A DNA stretch of 8,675 bases, from the NCBI GenBank assembly GCA_002688965.1, contig NZEE01000120.1, forward strand, positions 1 through 8,675, given 5' to 3'. The translations under genes and the position numbers were made by a program. Origin of the DNA: an archaeon. Lineage in GTDB: Archaea > Aenigmatarchaeota > Aenigmatarchaeia > GW2011-AR5 > GCA-2688965. The notes beneath the pieces were generated by a model. It did no database searches, was not told the DNA's origin, and was given only the letters and a program-made list of their open reading frames with translations. Position 1 is the first letter of the stretch; the number at the start of each line of letters is the position of its first letter. Of this stretch, positions 1 through 6,616 are shown in pieces.

Positions 1-1
1 T

Positions 2-247
2 GCTAATGCATCTACGGCAGTAGTTATAACATTAACAGATGGTGCTGGTGCTAATCATACTTTAACGGGTGCAACTGCAACTGCAACTGCTTCTTTGGGT
101 TCTGGAAATTATACACATGCTGGTTGGGTAAAACGAACTGAAGGTACGGGTGGTCGTGCTGGTAGGGTTCAATACGAAACATTGGTAGCAATGTCTACTA
201 TATCGGGTGATGATAATTCAGCAGATACGGAGTTCCCTGACGCATAA
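2..247 (+). CDS. Virion structural protein, C-terminal 81 residues (partial)
   Basis: The reading frame is open from the left edge to TAA at 245-247, so only the C-terminus is present. It is rich in Ala, Thr and Gly, with a repetitive Ala-Thr stretch. It then runs into a segment containing HAGWVKRTEGTGGRAGRVQY and ETLVAM, and ends in an acidic tail finishing FPDA. From memory, this GW-RTEGTGGRAGRVQYETLVAM ending is shared by a virion protein family of T4-like marine phages. It probably acts in the particle (capsid or tail surface), but its exact place in the virion cannot be read from this fragment. No terminator is seen after it; the next gene starts 24 bases on, so it may be co-transcribed with the following small genes. 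The structural assignment is fairly firm and the specific role is unknown. Confidence 0.75.
   Translation, partial: ANASTAVVITLTDGAGANHTLTGATATATASLGSGNYTHAGWVKRTEGTGGRAGRVQYETLVAMSTISGDDNSADTEFPDA
71..88 (+). repeat. Three tandem GCAACT hexamers
   Basis: Three perfect head-to-tail copies of GCAACT lie in frame in the structural gene and encode alternating Ala-Thr. This is a short low-complexity coding repeat that could vary in copy number by slippage. Confidence 0.8.
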
Positions 248-271
248 ATTTTTTCGTAGGATTAGTCATGA

Positions 272-667
272 ATGCTTAATGAGTTATCGGTTGACAATTT
301 TTTTCTATATGCTGCACAAAATTATCAAAATCCCCATTGTACAGGGATAGATGATTTTAATGAGGATTTGAATCACATCAAATATATCAAACGGTTGTTT
401 AACCGTTATCAAAATAAGGGTGTGATCAAAATCAATTTAATTGTCAACCATCTCATTTTGCTTTATAATGTATTTGAGAGTGAAGCAATGACTAAGATCC
501 TGTTTTTTAAGATACCAGAAGAACAGTGGTCATTATTAAAACCGTTTTTAATTTTATTAAATCGTCTACCAGAGTCCATTTCTGGTGTTTTGGCAGATGG
601 TGAAATTATAAATACTGTTGATATTTCGTTGAATCAAGATATTGTTTCAGAATTGAGGACAATTTAA
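272..667 (+). CDS. Conserved phage protein of unknown function (131 aa)
   Basis: I do not know a function. The protein has no signal peptide or clear membrane segment and reads as a compact, mostly helical soluble domain: an N-terminal region with aromatic and Asn residues (VDNFFLYAAQNYQNP), a basic KYIKRLFNRYQNKG segment, and a hydrophobic second half around FKIPEEQW and LILLNRLPE. The pattern resembles a small conserved protein of marine T4-like phages, by recollection only. The chosen ATG follows AGGA at 258-261 with 10 bases between. An earlier ATG at 268 gives a three-codon ORF (stop 277-279) that overlaps this start. The stop codon overlaps the next start as TAATG, implying translational coupling. 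The position beside a structural gene hints at a virion or assembly role, but this is inference. Confidence 0.8.
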   Translation: MLNELSVDNFFLYAAQNYQNPHCTGIDDFNEDLNHIKYIKRLFNRYQNKGVIKINLIVNHLILLYNVFESEAMTKILFFKIPEEQWSLLKPFLILLNRLPESISGVLADGEIINTVDISLNQDIVSELRTI

Positions 668-1230
668 TGCCAGCATACGCACCGAGTGAATACAATCTCA
701 TTTTTAGGTTGATCAAGACCTTAGTTACACCTTTTAGACGAACAAAGGCATATAGACTAGGGATTATAGATGATGAAGGAAATGTTCTCAAAAAACATAA
801 AGACTTGGAATCATTTTCTGAAAAAAGTGCATACAGCAATTTTGAACGTATATGCTGGAATATCAAAAAATTGATCATGCATTTGCCTATAAATGATCTC
901 GAATTGAAGAAGAATCCTGTAATGAGGGTGTTGCATCCACAATTAAATAGTGGTGTAACATCGGTGACAAGAGCTTCATATCTCATGCTTAGAGAAAATG
1001 AAGAATTTAATCGCACCAAGACCTTTTCAAAGTTTGTTTGGGAGGATTTGGAAAAAATTATGCTAGAAGATGCACCTGTGAATTCTGCGAGTAGTGGAAA
1101 TATTGCTGGACTTCCACCAGATGATCCACCTGTATCCAAATCTGTACAAAAACGACATCGTAAAAAGAAGAAAAAGAAAAAATGGATAACTTTTAAAGAT
1201 TATATGAGGTTATTCAATGGACGCAACTGA
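667..1230 (+). CDS. Unknown phage protein with basic poly-Lys C-terminal region (187 aa)
   Basis: No function is recognised. Residues 1-130 look like a folded domain with the segments YRLGIIDDEGNVLKK (29-43) and ERICWNIKKLIMHLP (60-74). Residues 136-158 form a Ser/Gly/Pro-rich linker containing NSASSGNIAG and DDPPV; a similar linker recurs, from memory, near the ends of marine phage proteins. Residues 162-172 are strongly basic, including seven Lys in a row, and suggest nucleic-acid contact or a charged tail. A short aromatic end (WITFKDYMRLF) follows. GAGG at 655-658 lies 8 bases before the ATG, which overlaps the preceding stop by one base. The gene overlaps the next one by 14 bases. A-rich codons near 1160-1182 could allow polymerase or ribosome slippage, but the frame is intact. 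Confidence 0.8.
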   Translation: MPAYAPSEYNLIFRLIKTLVTPFRRTKAYRLGIIDDEGNVLKKHKDLESFSEKSAYSNFERICWNIKKLIMHLPINDLELKKNPVMRVLHPQLNSGVTSVTRASYLMLRENEEFNRTKTFSKFVWEDLEKIMLEDAPVNSASSGNIAGLPPDDPPVSKSVQKRHRKKKKKKKWITFKDYMRLFNGRN

Positions 1231-1423
1231 GTTAATAATTCATCGGTTGGATAATCTGGAAAGACAGATATCCGATATGAAGGACAATCATTTGCATCAT
1301 CTAGAACTAGAGTTGAAACGGATTGATACCACTTTGAAGATTGGTTGGAAAATTGTTCTATTTGGTGCTGGACTACCTGCCTTTATCAGTTCGATCTTAT
1401 CAATAATTCAATTTATGAAATAA
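1217..1423 (+). CDS. Small one-helix membrane protein with N-terminal coiled coil (68 aa)
   Basis: Residues 5-40 are a charged amphipathic helix with heptad-like hydrophobics (IIHRLDNLERQI, then HHLELELKRIDTTL), likely a coiled coil. Residues 44-66 are a hydrophobic membrane segment (WKIVLFGAGLPAFISSILSI). This layout resembles small XhlA-type or holin-accessory phage membrane proteins, so a lysis or membrane-anchoring role is possible but not shown. The predicted topology is one membrane span with the coiled coil on one side. GAGG at 1206-1209 sits 7 bases before the ATG, inside the end of the previous gene (14-base overlap), so it is coupled to it. It is the last gene before the 1427 promoter. 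The gene itself is well supported; the function is a guess. Confidence 0.75.
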   Translation: MDATELIIHRLDNLERQISDMKDNHLHHLELELKRIDTTLKIGWKIVLFGAGLPAFISSILSIIQFMK

Positions 1424-1426
1424 GAC

Positions 1427-1456
1427 TTGACAATGACCATCCAGATATGGTATAAT
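1427..1456 (+). promoter_or_regulatory. Strong sigma70-type promoter with extended -10
   Basis: TTGACA at 1427-1432 and TATAAT at 1451-1456 are both perfect consensus boxes, 18 bases apart, with TGG directly before the -10 (extended -10). The 12 bases ATATGGTATAAT recur exactly in the promoter at 8569-8598. The expected transcript start is about 1463-1465, at or just before the primase ATG. This is probably an early promoter read by the unmodified host polymerase. Confidence 0.85.
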
Positions 1457-1464
1457 TGTGTTAC

Positions 1465-2496
1465 ATGAGCATAAGAATAGATACACAATTTATCAATAGG
1501 TTATCGGGGCAACTTGATAATTTTTCGCAGAAAAAACCCACACTTTTTAACTGTAGATGCCCAATTTGCGGTGACTCGCAAAAATCTAAATCAAAGGCAA
1601 GGGGATATTTCTATGCTAAAAAGGGTGGAATGTATTTTAAGTGCCATAATTGCGGTTTTGGTGGTTCAGTAGGTACTGTTATTAAGGAGATTGATTCGGA
1701 ATTGTATCATGAATACAGAATGGAGAGGTGGAAATCGGGTGATCGGCAATTTAGCAAGGTCAAAAAACCGATAGTTCAGTACAATTATGATGCGCCTGTG
1801 TTTAGGAAACGTTCAAAGTTAGAAATTCCCATTGGAACATTGGATAATAGTCATCCAGCAGTGTCATATTTGAGAGATAGAGGGTTATCAAAAATTTCTG
1901 CCTTTTCTTGGTGTGATGATTTTGCTGAATATATTCAAGATGTTTTGCCCAACAAATATGGTGATGCACTATTGGATATGGTTAGAGATGATGGCAGAAT
2001 ATTGATACCATTTTGCAATAAAAAGGGTCAGTTGACTCATATGCAAGGACGGACTATTAAACGGGTGGAACATAATGTTAGATATATTACACTTGGTTTT
2101 ATCGAAGAACCAAAAGTGTTTGGGTTGGATAAAATTGATTTTGATAGAACTATATACGTGGTTGAAGGGCCTTTTGATAGTACTTTTTTACCTAATTGTA
2201 TTGCTATGGGTGGCGGTGATTGTGAATCATTGCCTAGTATAGTGCCTATAGATAAAACGGTTGTAGTGATGGATAATGAACCGAGAAATAGGGATACCAT
2301 TCGACGTATGGTACGGTATATTGAGATGGGATTTCCAATCAGTATTTTTCCAGAAAAGATTTTGCATAAGGACATAAACGATATCTTTTTATCTGGAATG
2401 AATACGGATGATATTTTAGAAATTATAAATATAAACACCTATCAAGGAATTGGTGCAAATTTAAGATTGAAGGAATGGGCAAAGGTGAAATTCTAA
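1465..2496 (+). CDS. 61: DNA primase, T4 gp61 type (343 aa)
   Basis: This enzyme makes RNA primers for lagging-strand synthesis; in T4 the family acts with the gp41 helicase. Length (343 residues) agrees with T4 gp61 (342). The N-terminal zinc-binding domain has CPIC (C32, C35) and CHNC (C60, C63), separated by GDSQKSKSKARGYFY, a hallmark of this family. The TOPRIM core follows: the conserved Glu is E234 in YVVEGPFDS, then GGGD (249-252) and the acidic D270 in VVVMDNEPRN, with DIND (303-306) further on. ATG 1465 is chosen because the protein then begins like gp61; TTG at 1456 lies inside the -10 box. No Shine-Dalgarno sequence precedes it, and the promoter start site is within about two bases of the ATG, so its message may be leaderless. 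The stop overlaps the next start (TAATG). Confidence 0.93.
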   Translation: MSIRIDTQFINRLSGQLDNFSQKKPTLFNCRCPICGDSQKSKSKARGYFYAKKGGMYFKCHNCGFGGSVGTVIKEIDSELYHEYRMERWKSGDRQFSKVKKPIVQYNYDAPVFRKRSKLEIPIGTLDNSHPAVSYLRDRGLSKISAFSWCDDFAEYIQDVLPNKYGDALLDMVRDDGRILIPFCNKKGQLTHMQGRTIKRVEHNVRYITLGFIEEPKVFGLDKIDFDRTIYVVEGPFDSTFLPNCIAMGGGDCESLPSIVPIDKTVVVMDNEPRNRDTIRRMVRYIEMGFPISIFPEKILHKDINDIFLSGMNTDDILEIININTYQGIGANLRLKEWAKVKF

Positions 2497-2825
2497 TGGG
2501 AATGTTTGATACAGTTAAATGTTCAATGTTGTTGCCGATCCCAGATAATGATACCAGTGATATTGATCCAAATTCACTAGAATACCAGACCAAAGATTTA
2601 TACTCTGTGATGGAACATTATGTTATTACAAAAGAGGGTCAACTTAAACTCGATCCTGATATTGATATTGGGCAGTCTTTATCAATGTCTATATATGCCA
2701 TTCATGAAGGATATTGGTTAGAGTATGAATTTCTGATAGATAGAGGAAAAGTGGTGCAAACAGAATTAAAGGAATATAAAGAGATAGCAAAATTGAAGGA
2801 GAATGGTAGATGGAAACTAATTTAG
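2496..2825 (+). CDS. Small MGMFD-type phage protein of unknown function (109 aa)
   Basis: The protein begins MGMFDTVKC and has YQTKDL at residues 30-35. These features I recall in a family of small phage and bacterial proteins that start MGMFD and carry an F/Y-QTKDL motif; the family has no known function to me. It is acidic in the middle (many Asp) and probably beta-rich (GQSLSMSIYAIHEGYWLEYEF). There is no membrane segment. The start at 2496 is preferred over an in-frame ATG at 2475 because it overlaps the primase stop as TAATG and begins with the family motif; AAGG around 2482-2485 serves as a weak ribosome site. Its last 16 bases overlap the reductase gene. The position between primase and NrdJ suggests a role during replication, but only by neighbourhood. 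Confidence 0.8.
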   Translation: MGMFDTVKCSMLLPIPDNDTSDIDPNSLEYQTKDLYSVMEHYVITKEGQLKLDPDIDIGQSLSMSIYAIHEGYWLEYEFLIDRGKVVQTELKEYKEIAKLKENGRWKLI

Positions 2826-4804
2826 AGTTATTGAGTGATTTGGTTCATCATATGAAATATGCAAAATATTTGCCAGAGAAAAATCGTAGAGAGACATATG
2901 CTGAAACAGTCAAGAGAAATGAGAATATGCATAAGAAAGCACATCCACAATTGAAGGATGAGATAGAAAGTGCATACAAATACGTTTATAAGAAAAAAGT
3001 TATACCGTCGATGAGGTCAATGCAGTTTGCTGGTACTGCAATTGAAGTTAATCCAGCAAGAATGTTCAATTGCTCATATTTGCCAATAACAGATTGGTTG
3101 GCATTTTCTGAAACTATGTTCTTGCTCTTATCAGGTTGTGGTGTTGGTTATTCAGTCCAGAGACATCATGTAGAGCAATTGCCAGAAATCAGAAAACCTT
3201 TAAAATCGAGAAGGTATCTAATACAGGACTCAATTGAAGGTTGGGCAGATTCTATTAAAATGTTGATGAGAGCATATTTTGATGGCAAAACCCTTCCGTT
3301 ATTTGATTATCGAGCAATTAGGGATAAAGGTGCTAGATTGGTTATATCAGGTGGGAAAGCACCTGGCTCAGAACCATTGAAAATGTGTCTGAATAGCATT
3401 CAGTCGTTTTTGGATGCCAAAAAGGATGGTGACAAATTAACACCTATTGAAGCACATGATATTTTATGTCATATTGCAGATGCTGTGTTGGCAGGGGGAA
3501 TTCGGAGATCCGCTTTAATTTCATTGTTCAGTATATACGATCAAGAAATGTTGAAGTCTAAGACAGCATATGATGTAGTTGAGGAAGAAATTTTATCAGT
3601 TCAAGATGGGGCATATAATGTTCGTATTTCTGCTTGGAGAGATGGGAAATATTGTAAGACCAAGGATATATTTTTGGACAACGATTCCTATGAGAAGATG
3701 CAGAAAACAGGAAAAATAGAATGGTATTTTTTATATCCAGAACGAGCAAGATCCAATAATTCCATTGTGATTGCCAGACCACTTATAACCAAAGATGTAT
3801 TTGATTCGAGATGGCAAGTGATTAAGCAAAGTGGATCGGGAGAGCCAGGACTATATTTCACCAACAATATAGAATTAGGGTCGAATCCATGTTGCGAAAT
3901 CAGTCTCTATCCGTATCAATTTTGCAATTTGACTTCAATCAATGTCGCAACTATAGAGTCACAGGAAGATTTGAATGAACGAGCAAAAGTGGCATCATTT
4001 ATAGGCACGTTACAGGCATCTTATACTGATTTTCATTATTTACGATCACAATGGAAAAAACAGACTGAAAAAGAGGCATTATTGGGGGTTTCGTTGACAG
4101 GTATTGCATCTATTGATCATACAGAGTGGAATTTCTCAGAAGCAGCAAAAACTTGTGTCACGGAGAATAAAAGAGTGGCAAAAATAATCGGTTTGAATCC
4201 AGCAAGACGGGTGACTTGTGTAAAACCAGAAGGTACAGGGTCATTGGTGTTAGGTACGTCATCGGGTATTCATGCATGGCACAACGAATATTATAAACGA
4301 AGATTGCGAGTCGGTAAAAATGAAGCAATTTATCGGTATTTGCTGGAAAATGTACCAGAGATAATTGAAGATGAGGTATTTGGTGATGGGGCAATTATAA
4401 CTGTGCCTGTGAAAGCACCGTTATTGGCAAAAACCAGAGATGAGGATGTTAAAAGTTTCTTAGAACGAATTTCACATTTCACTAGACATTGGGTTCGGGA
4501 AGGACATAATGGTGGTATGAATACACATAATGTATCTGCAACTGTGTCTATAAATATAAGTGAATGGGGGTCGGTGGGAGATTGGTTGTGGGAAAATCAA
4601 GATTCGTTTAACGGACTGTCATTTTTGCCATATGATAACGGTACGTATGTACAAGCACCGTTTGAAGATATTAATCAAACTGAGTATGAAGAATTTTCCA
4701 AAAATGTGAAAAAAATCAATTTGGAAAATGTGTTAGAAATCGAGGATAATACCAACCTACAAAGTGAACTTGCTTGTAGTGGGGGTTCTTGTGAGGTGTT
4801 CTGA
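2810..4804 (+). CDS. nrdJ: Ribonucleotide reductase, class II (adenosylcobalamin-dependent), monomeric
   Basis: It reduces ribonucleotides to deoxyribonucleotides using a thiyl radical generated from adenosylcobalamin, without oxygen or an iron subunit, supplying dNTPs for phage replication. The catalytic set aligns with the Lactobacillus leichmannii enzyme. C88 (MFNCSYLP) pairs with C372 (QFCNLTSIN) as the substrate-reducing dithiol. N359, C361 and E363 in NPCCEI are the active-site triad, with C361 as the radical cysteine and the 11-residue spacing to C372 preserved. KPEGTGSLVLGTSSGIHAWH (472-491) is the conserved barrel loop. The C-terminal CSGGSC (C656, C661) is the swinging redox pair for thioredoxin-type reduction. 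At 664 residues it is shorter than the 739 of L. leichmannii, with no intein or frameshift. AAGGAG at 2796-2801 is 8 bases before the ATG. The gene overlaps its upstream neighbour by 16 bases. Confidence 0.95.
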   Translation: METNLELLSDLVHHMKYAKYLPEKNRRETYAETVKRNENMHKKAHPQLKDEIESAYKYVYKKKVIPSMRSMQFAGTAIEVNPARMFNCSYLPITDWLAFSETMFLLLSGCGVGYSVQRHHVEQLPEIRKPLKSRRYLIQDSIEGWADSIKMLMRAYFDGKTLPLFDYRAIRDKGARLVISGGKAPGSEPLKMCLNSIQSFLDAKKDGDKLTPIEAHDILCHIADAVLAGGIRRSALISLFSIYDQEMLKSKTAYDVVEEEILSVQDGAYNVRISAWRDGKYCKTKDIFLDNDSYEKMQKTGKIEWYFLYPERARSNNSIVIARPLITKDVFDSRWQVIKQSGSGEPGLYFTNNIELGSNPCCEISLYPYQFCNLTSINVATIESQEDLNERAKVASFIGTLQASYTDFHYLRSQWKKQTEKEALLGVSLTGIASIDHTEWNFSEAAKTCVTENKRVAKIIGLNPARRVTCVKPEGTGSLVLGTSSGIHAWHNEYYKRRLRVGKNEAIYRYLLENVPEIIEDEVFGDGAIITVPVKAPLLAKTRDEDVKSFLERISHFTRHWVREGHNGGMNTHNVSATVSINISEWGSVGDWLWENQDSFNGLSFLPYDNGTYVQAPFEDINQTEYEEFSKNVKKINLENVLEIEDNTNLQSELACSGGSCEVF

Positions 4805-4923
4805 TGTTCGATTGGGAAGGAAAGGCAGTGGTGTGGTCTTGTATTTTGATATTTTGTATGTTTTTTTGGTACTATGGTTTTAAGTTTGGATATAATTTAA
4901 TTATTAGGTTGTTCGGAGGATAA
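4804..4923 (+). CDS. 39-residue single-span membrane peptide
   Basis: The ATG overlaps the NrdJ stop as TGATG, and the frame ends at TAA 4921-4923, two bases before the next gene. The peptide starts MFDWEGK, continues with a very hydrophobic, aromatic span (about residues 8-25, VVWSCILIFCMFFWYYGF) and ends with a basic, hydrophobic tail (NLIIRLFGG). It would insert as one helix in the inner membrane. No function is recognised; small membrane peptides of phages often act in lysis timing or on host membrane proteins. Translational coupling to NrdJ and the lack of any leftover gap on either side support it being a real gene, although its start lacks its own strong ribosome site. The GGAGGA at its 3' end (4915-4920) serves the next gene. 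Confidence 0.65.
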   Translation: MFDWEGKAVVWSCILIFCMFFWYYGFKFGYNLIIRLFGG

Positions 4924-4925
4924 TT

Positions 4926-5312
4926 ATGGGATTGTATAAGATGTTGGCACAGGATTTTAGTGGAGATGTTAGTCGGTTGCGTAAGGATTTGGTCAAGACT
5001 ATATTGGATGAAAATGCAATGATTGAGAGTTATGATATGCTTTCGTTGTTTCATGCCGATGTTGGTATAGGACAGAATTTTGAACGACAATTTGCACAGG
5101 TGATTTTTAGGGTTAAATCAGCATTGCCCACATCAACTACCGATGAAATTTTCGGTGATTTGATGCAAGAGGTGGTTGAACGAGAATCAGTATGGGCAGA
5201 TGGTTGGCAAAAATATTATGAAGAGGTTGAAGCAAAGCAAAAATACGAAGAAACTTCTGAAGATTTTCAGAACTATTTATCAAAATTGGCACAAACGGGT
5301 ACTAGTTGTTAA
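4926..5312 (+). CDS. Unknown acidic, helical protein (128 aa)
   Basis: I do not recognise this protein. It looks soluble and largely alpha-helical, with alternating charged and hydrophobic residues: SRLRKDLVKTILDENAM near the start, FERQFAQVIFRVKSALP in the middle, and an acidic, coiled-coil-like C-terminal half (YYEEVEAKQKYEETSEDFQ). It ends in TGTSC. There is no signal peptide, metal site or nuclease motif that I can see. It has the best ribosome site in the window: GGAGG at 4915-4919, 6 bases before ATG, so it may be made in larger amounts than its neighbours. A TATAAT-like sequence at 4891-4896 lies upstream but lacks a good -35. A second frame starting at 5176 inside its 3' end is treated as a shadow. 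Confidence 0.8.
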   Translation: MGLYKMLAQDFSGDVSRLRKDLVKTILDENAMIESYDMLSLFHADVGIGQNFERQFAQVIFRVKSALPTSTTDEIFGDLMQEVVERESVWADGWQKYYEEVEAKQKYEETSEDFQNYLSKLAQTGTSC

Positions 5313-5327
5313 GGGGGGCAAGGTTCT

Positions 5328-5693
5328 ATGTCAGAGGAATCGAGATATGATGAACTTGATGCTGATATTGAACAACATTTACAGATGATGGCACAAAAGG
5401 CACACGATGATATTAATGAAGAATTGTTGTTAATGATGAAATATCGTACCGAGAGAAATTGGCACGCTACCGTGTGCATAATTGCCATATTTGCTACGAT
5501 AGTTTTGTTGATGATGGTATTTATTCCGTTAGGTATGGATATTCAATCAGAATGGAAGGAAATTTTGTTAGTCATGTTGGGGGCTTTTGTGGGAAGTTGG
5601 GCAAAGGTCATTGATTATTGGTTCAATAATTCAGAACGTGATAATGCGTTATTGAGAGAAGGAACTACAACATTTAAAGAGGATGAAGATTAG
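5328..5693 (+). CDS. Two-span membrane protein, holin-like (121 aa)
   Basis: Residues 1-44 are acidic and helical and probably cytoplasmic. Residues 46-69 (HATVCIIAIFATIVLLMMVF and on) form the first membrane span, a short polar turn (GMDIQSEWKE) follows, and residues 78-97 (LLVMLGAFVGSWAKVIDYWF) form the second. The tail (NNSERDNALLREG) is charged. The second span followed by a DYWF-N-S segment recalls small phage holin or holin-like proteins, whose last span is followed by D-W/Y-F-G-S and a charged tail. A holin would form membrane lesions that start lysis, but no endolysin is in this window, so the call is tentative. It could also anchor its neighbours. The run of six G at 5313-5318 and AAGG at 5320-5323 are the candidate ribosome sites; spacing of 4-9 bases makes the start acceptable. 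The next gene starts 11 bases after its stop. Confidence 0.75.
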   Translation: MSEESRYDELDADIEQHLQMMAQKAHDDINEELLLMMKYRTERNWHATVCIIAIFATIVLLMMVFIPLGMDIQSEWKEILLVMLGAFVGSWAKVIDYWFNNSERDNALLREGTTTFKEDED

Positions 5694-5704
5694 GAGAAAA
5701 TGAA

Positions 5705-6541
5705 ATGAATCAACAAGAATTGCACGAAAAAGTTTTATATCCAGTGACAAGAGTTAAAGCTGGAAAAGCAGGTGGTTCTGGTGTTTTGGTTTATAGCAAA
5801 CCAGATCCCAAAAATTCAGGACAATTTATTAATATTATTTTGACCTGTCAACACGTTATAGACGGGGCAATATCAGTTAAAGATGAGTGGGATTCGTTAT
5901 TGAAACGAGAAATCAAAAAAGATATTATGGAAGAAATTTCCGTTGAAATTTTTGATTATGATGGTTCAAAAATTGCTTCTGCTAATAGTTCACAGGCAGA
6001 AATTATTGCTTATGACAAACAACACGATTTAGCAGCAGTTAAATTGAATAATACTAGACCACAAGATCATATTGCGAAGATATATCCTAAAGAAGATATT
6101 GAAAATATGAAATTGTTTGATGAAGTGTGGACTAGTGGTTGTAGTTTGTTGCACGATCCATTTTCAAATAAGGGGGAACTGACCTATCTCAGAGAGATGA
6201 TTGATCAGAAGTCTTATATTATGTATAATGCCCCATCTATTTTCGGAAATTCTGGTGGTGGTGTTTTTCACGGAAATGGAGGTTTATTAGGACTGTGTTC
6301 TCGAATAACTAATATTCAGTTAGGATTCGGCATTGATGTTATGACTTGGATGGGATTCGGTACACACCCATCACGATTGTATGAATTTTTTGAGCATCAA
6401 GAATTGCAATTTATTTATGACGGGTCAGATTATTACGATGCAAAGGAACGCAGAAAAGAACGTCAAAGAAAATCTTTACGGCATTTATTCATAGAAGAAA
6501 AGGATGCTGATAAGGTGGATGTATCAGAAGATGCTGGATAA
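5705..6541 (+). CDS. Trypsin-fold serine protease, intracellular (278 aa)
   Basis: This is a peptidase of the chymotrypsin/trypsin-like fold. The catalytic triad is visible in order: His50 in LTCQHVID, Asp108 in KQHDLAAVKL, and Ser183 in FGNSGGGVF, with GSGVLV (24-29) as the usual first strand and GLLGLCSRI (193-201) after the serine. The core occupies about residues 10-235. A highly charged tail (DAKERRKERQRKSLRH, then an acidic end) follows and could bind nucleic acid or a partner. There is no signal peptide or membrane span, so it should act in the cytoplasm, where the substrate could be a host protein or a phage precursor. T4-type head maturation protease is a different family, so this is not simply gp21. 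AGGAG at 5692-5696 lies 8 bases before the ATG; an earlier ATG at 5700 reads only two codons. The membrane protein gene ends 11 bases upstream. Confidence 0.88.
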   Translation: MNQQELHEKVLYPVTRVKAGKAGGSGVLVYSKPDPKNSGQFINIILTCQHVIDGAISVKDEWDSLLKREIKKDIMEEISVEIFDYDGSKIASANSSQAEIIAYDKQHDLAAVKLNNTRPQDHIAKIYPKEDIENMKLFDEVWTSGCSLLHDPFSNKGELTYLREMIDQKSYIMYNAPSIFGNSGGGVFHGNGGLLGLCSRITNIQLGFGIDVMTWMGFGTHPSRLYEFFEHQELQFIYDGSDYYDAKERRKERQRKSLRHLFIEEKDADKVDVSEDAG

Positions 6542-6556
6542 GGGAGAAAGGTTGCA

Positions 6557-6616
6557 ATGGAAGAAGAAGAACACGATTGGTTAGAGGGATGGATGCAACT
6601 ATTACATAAACAATGA
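6557..6616 (+). CDS. 19-residue acidic microprotein (putative)
   Basis: This short frame (MEEEEHDWLEGWMQLLHKQ) fills the gap between the protease and the next gene. AAAGG at 6547-6551 lies 5 bases before ATG, and GGGAG at 6542-6546 is also close. The stop overlaps the next start as ATGA at 6613-6616, the same arrangement used repeatedly further downstream. It could be a real peptide with an acidic head and a short amphipathic helix, or merely a leader ORF that brings ribosomes to the next start, which has no ribosome site of its own. No function is recognised. Confidence 0.5.
   Translation: MEEEEHDWLEGWMQLLHKQ

Noticed and set aside
291..296. TTGACA at 291-296 as a -35 box
   Set aside because: No -10-like hexamer at 16-19 bases; it lies within coding sequence.
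607..614. TATAAATA octamers at 607, 2424 and 4549 as late promoters
   Set aside because: They lie inside genes, and their number is only modestly above the chance level for this base composition; the 607 and 2424 copies are 50-70 bases before a start, so they are not excluded.
606..1139. 177-residue minus-strand frame
   Set aside because: It lies wholly opposite the 272 and 667 genes, which have ribosome sites and overlapping starts; the minus frame has no ribosome site and no recognisable protein pattern. Other minus-strand frames (2037-2438, 3558-3782, 4158-4394, 4872-5090, 6821-7069, 6996-7205) fail for the same reasons.
1456..1464. TTG at 1456 as the primase start
   Set aside because: Its first base is the last base of the -10 box, so it would not be transcribed from that promoter, and ATG 1465 gives a gp61-like start and length.
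4866..4896. Possible internal promoter (TTGGTA, 19 bases, TATAAT) before the 4926 gene
   Set aside because: The -35 matches only four of six positions, spacing is long and TGn is not in the right place; the bases are also explained by the 39-residue ORF.
5176..5388. 70-residue plus-strand frame across the 4926/5328 junction
   Set aside because: It overlaps two better-supported genes in another frame, has no good ribosome site and shows no family pattern.
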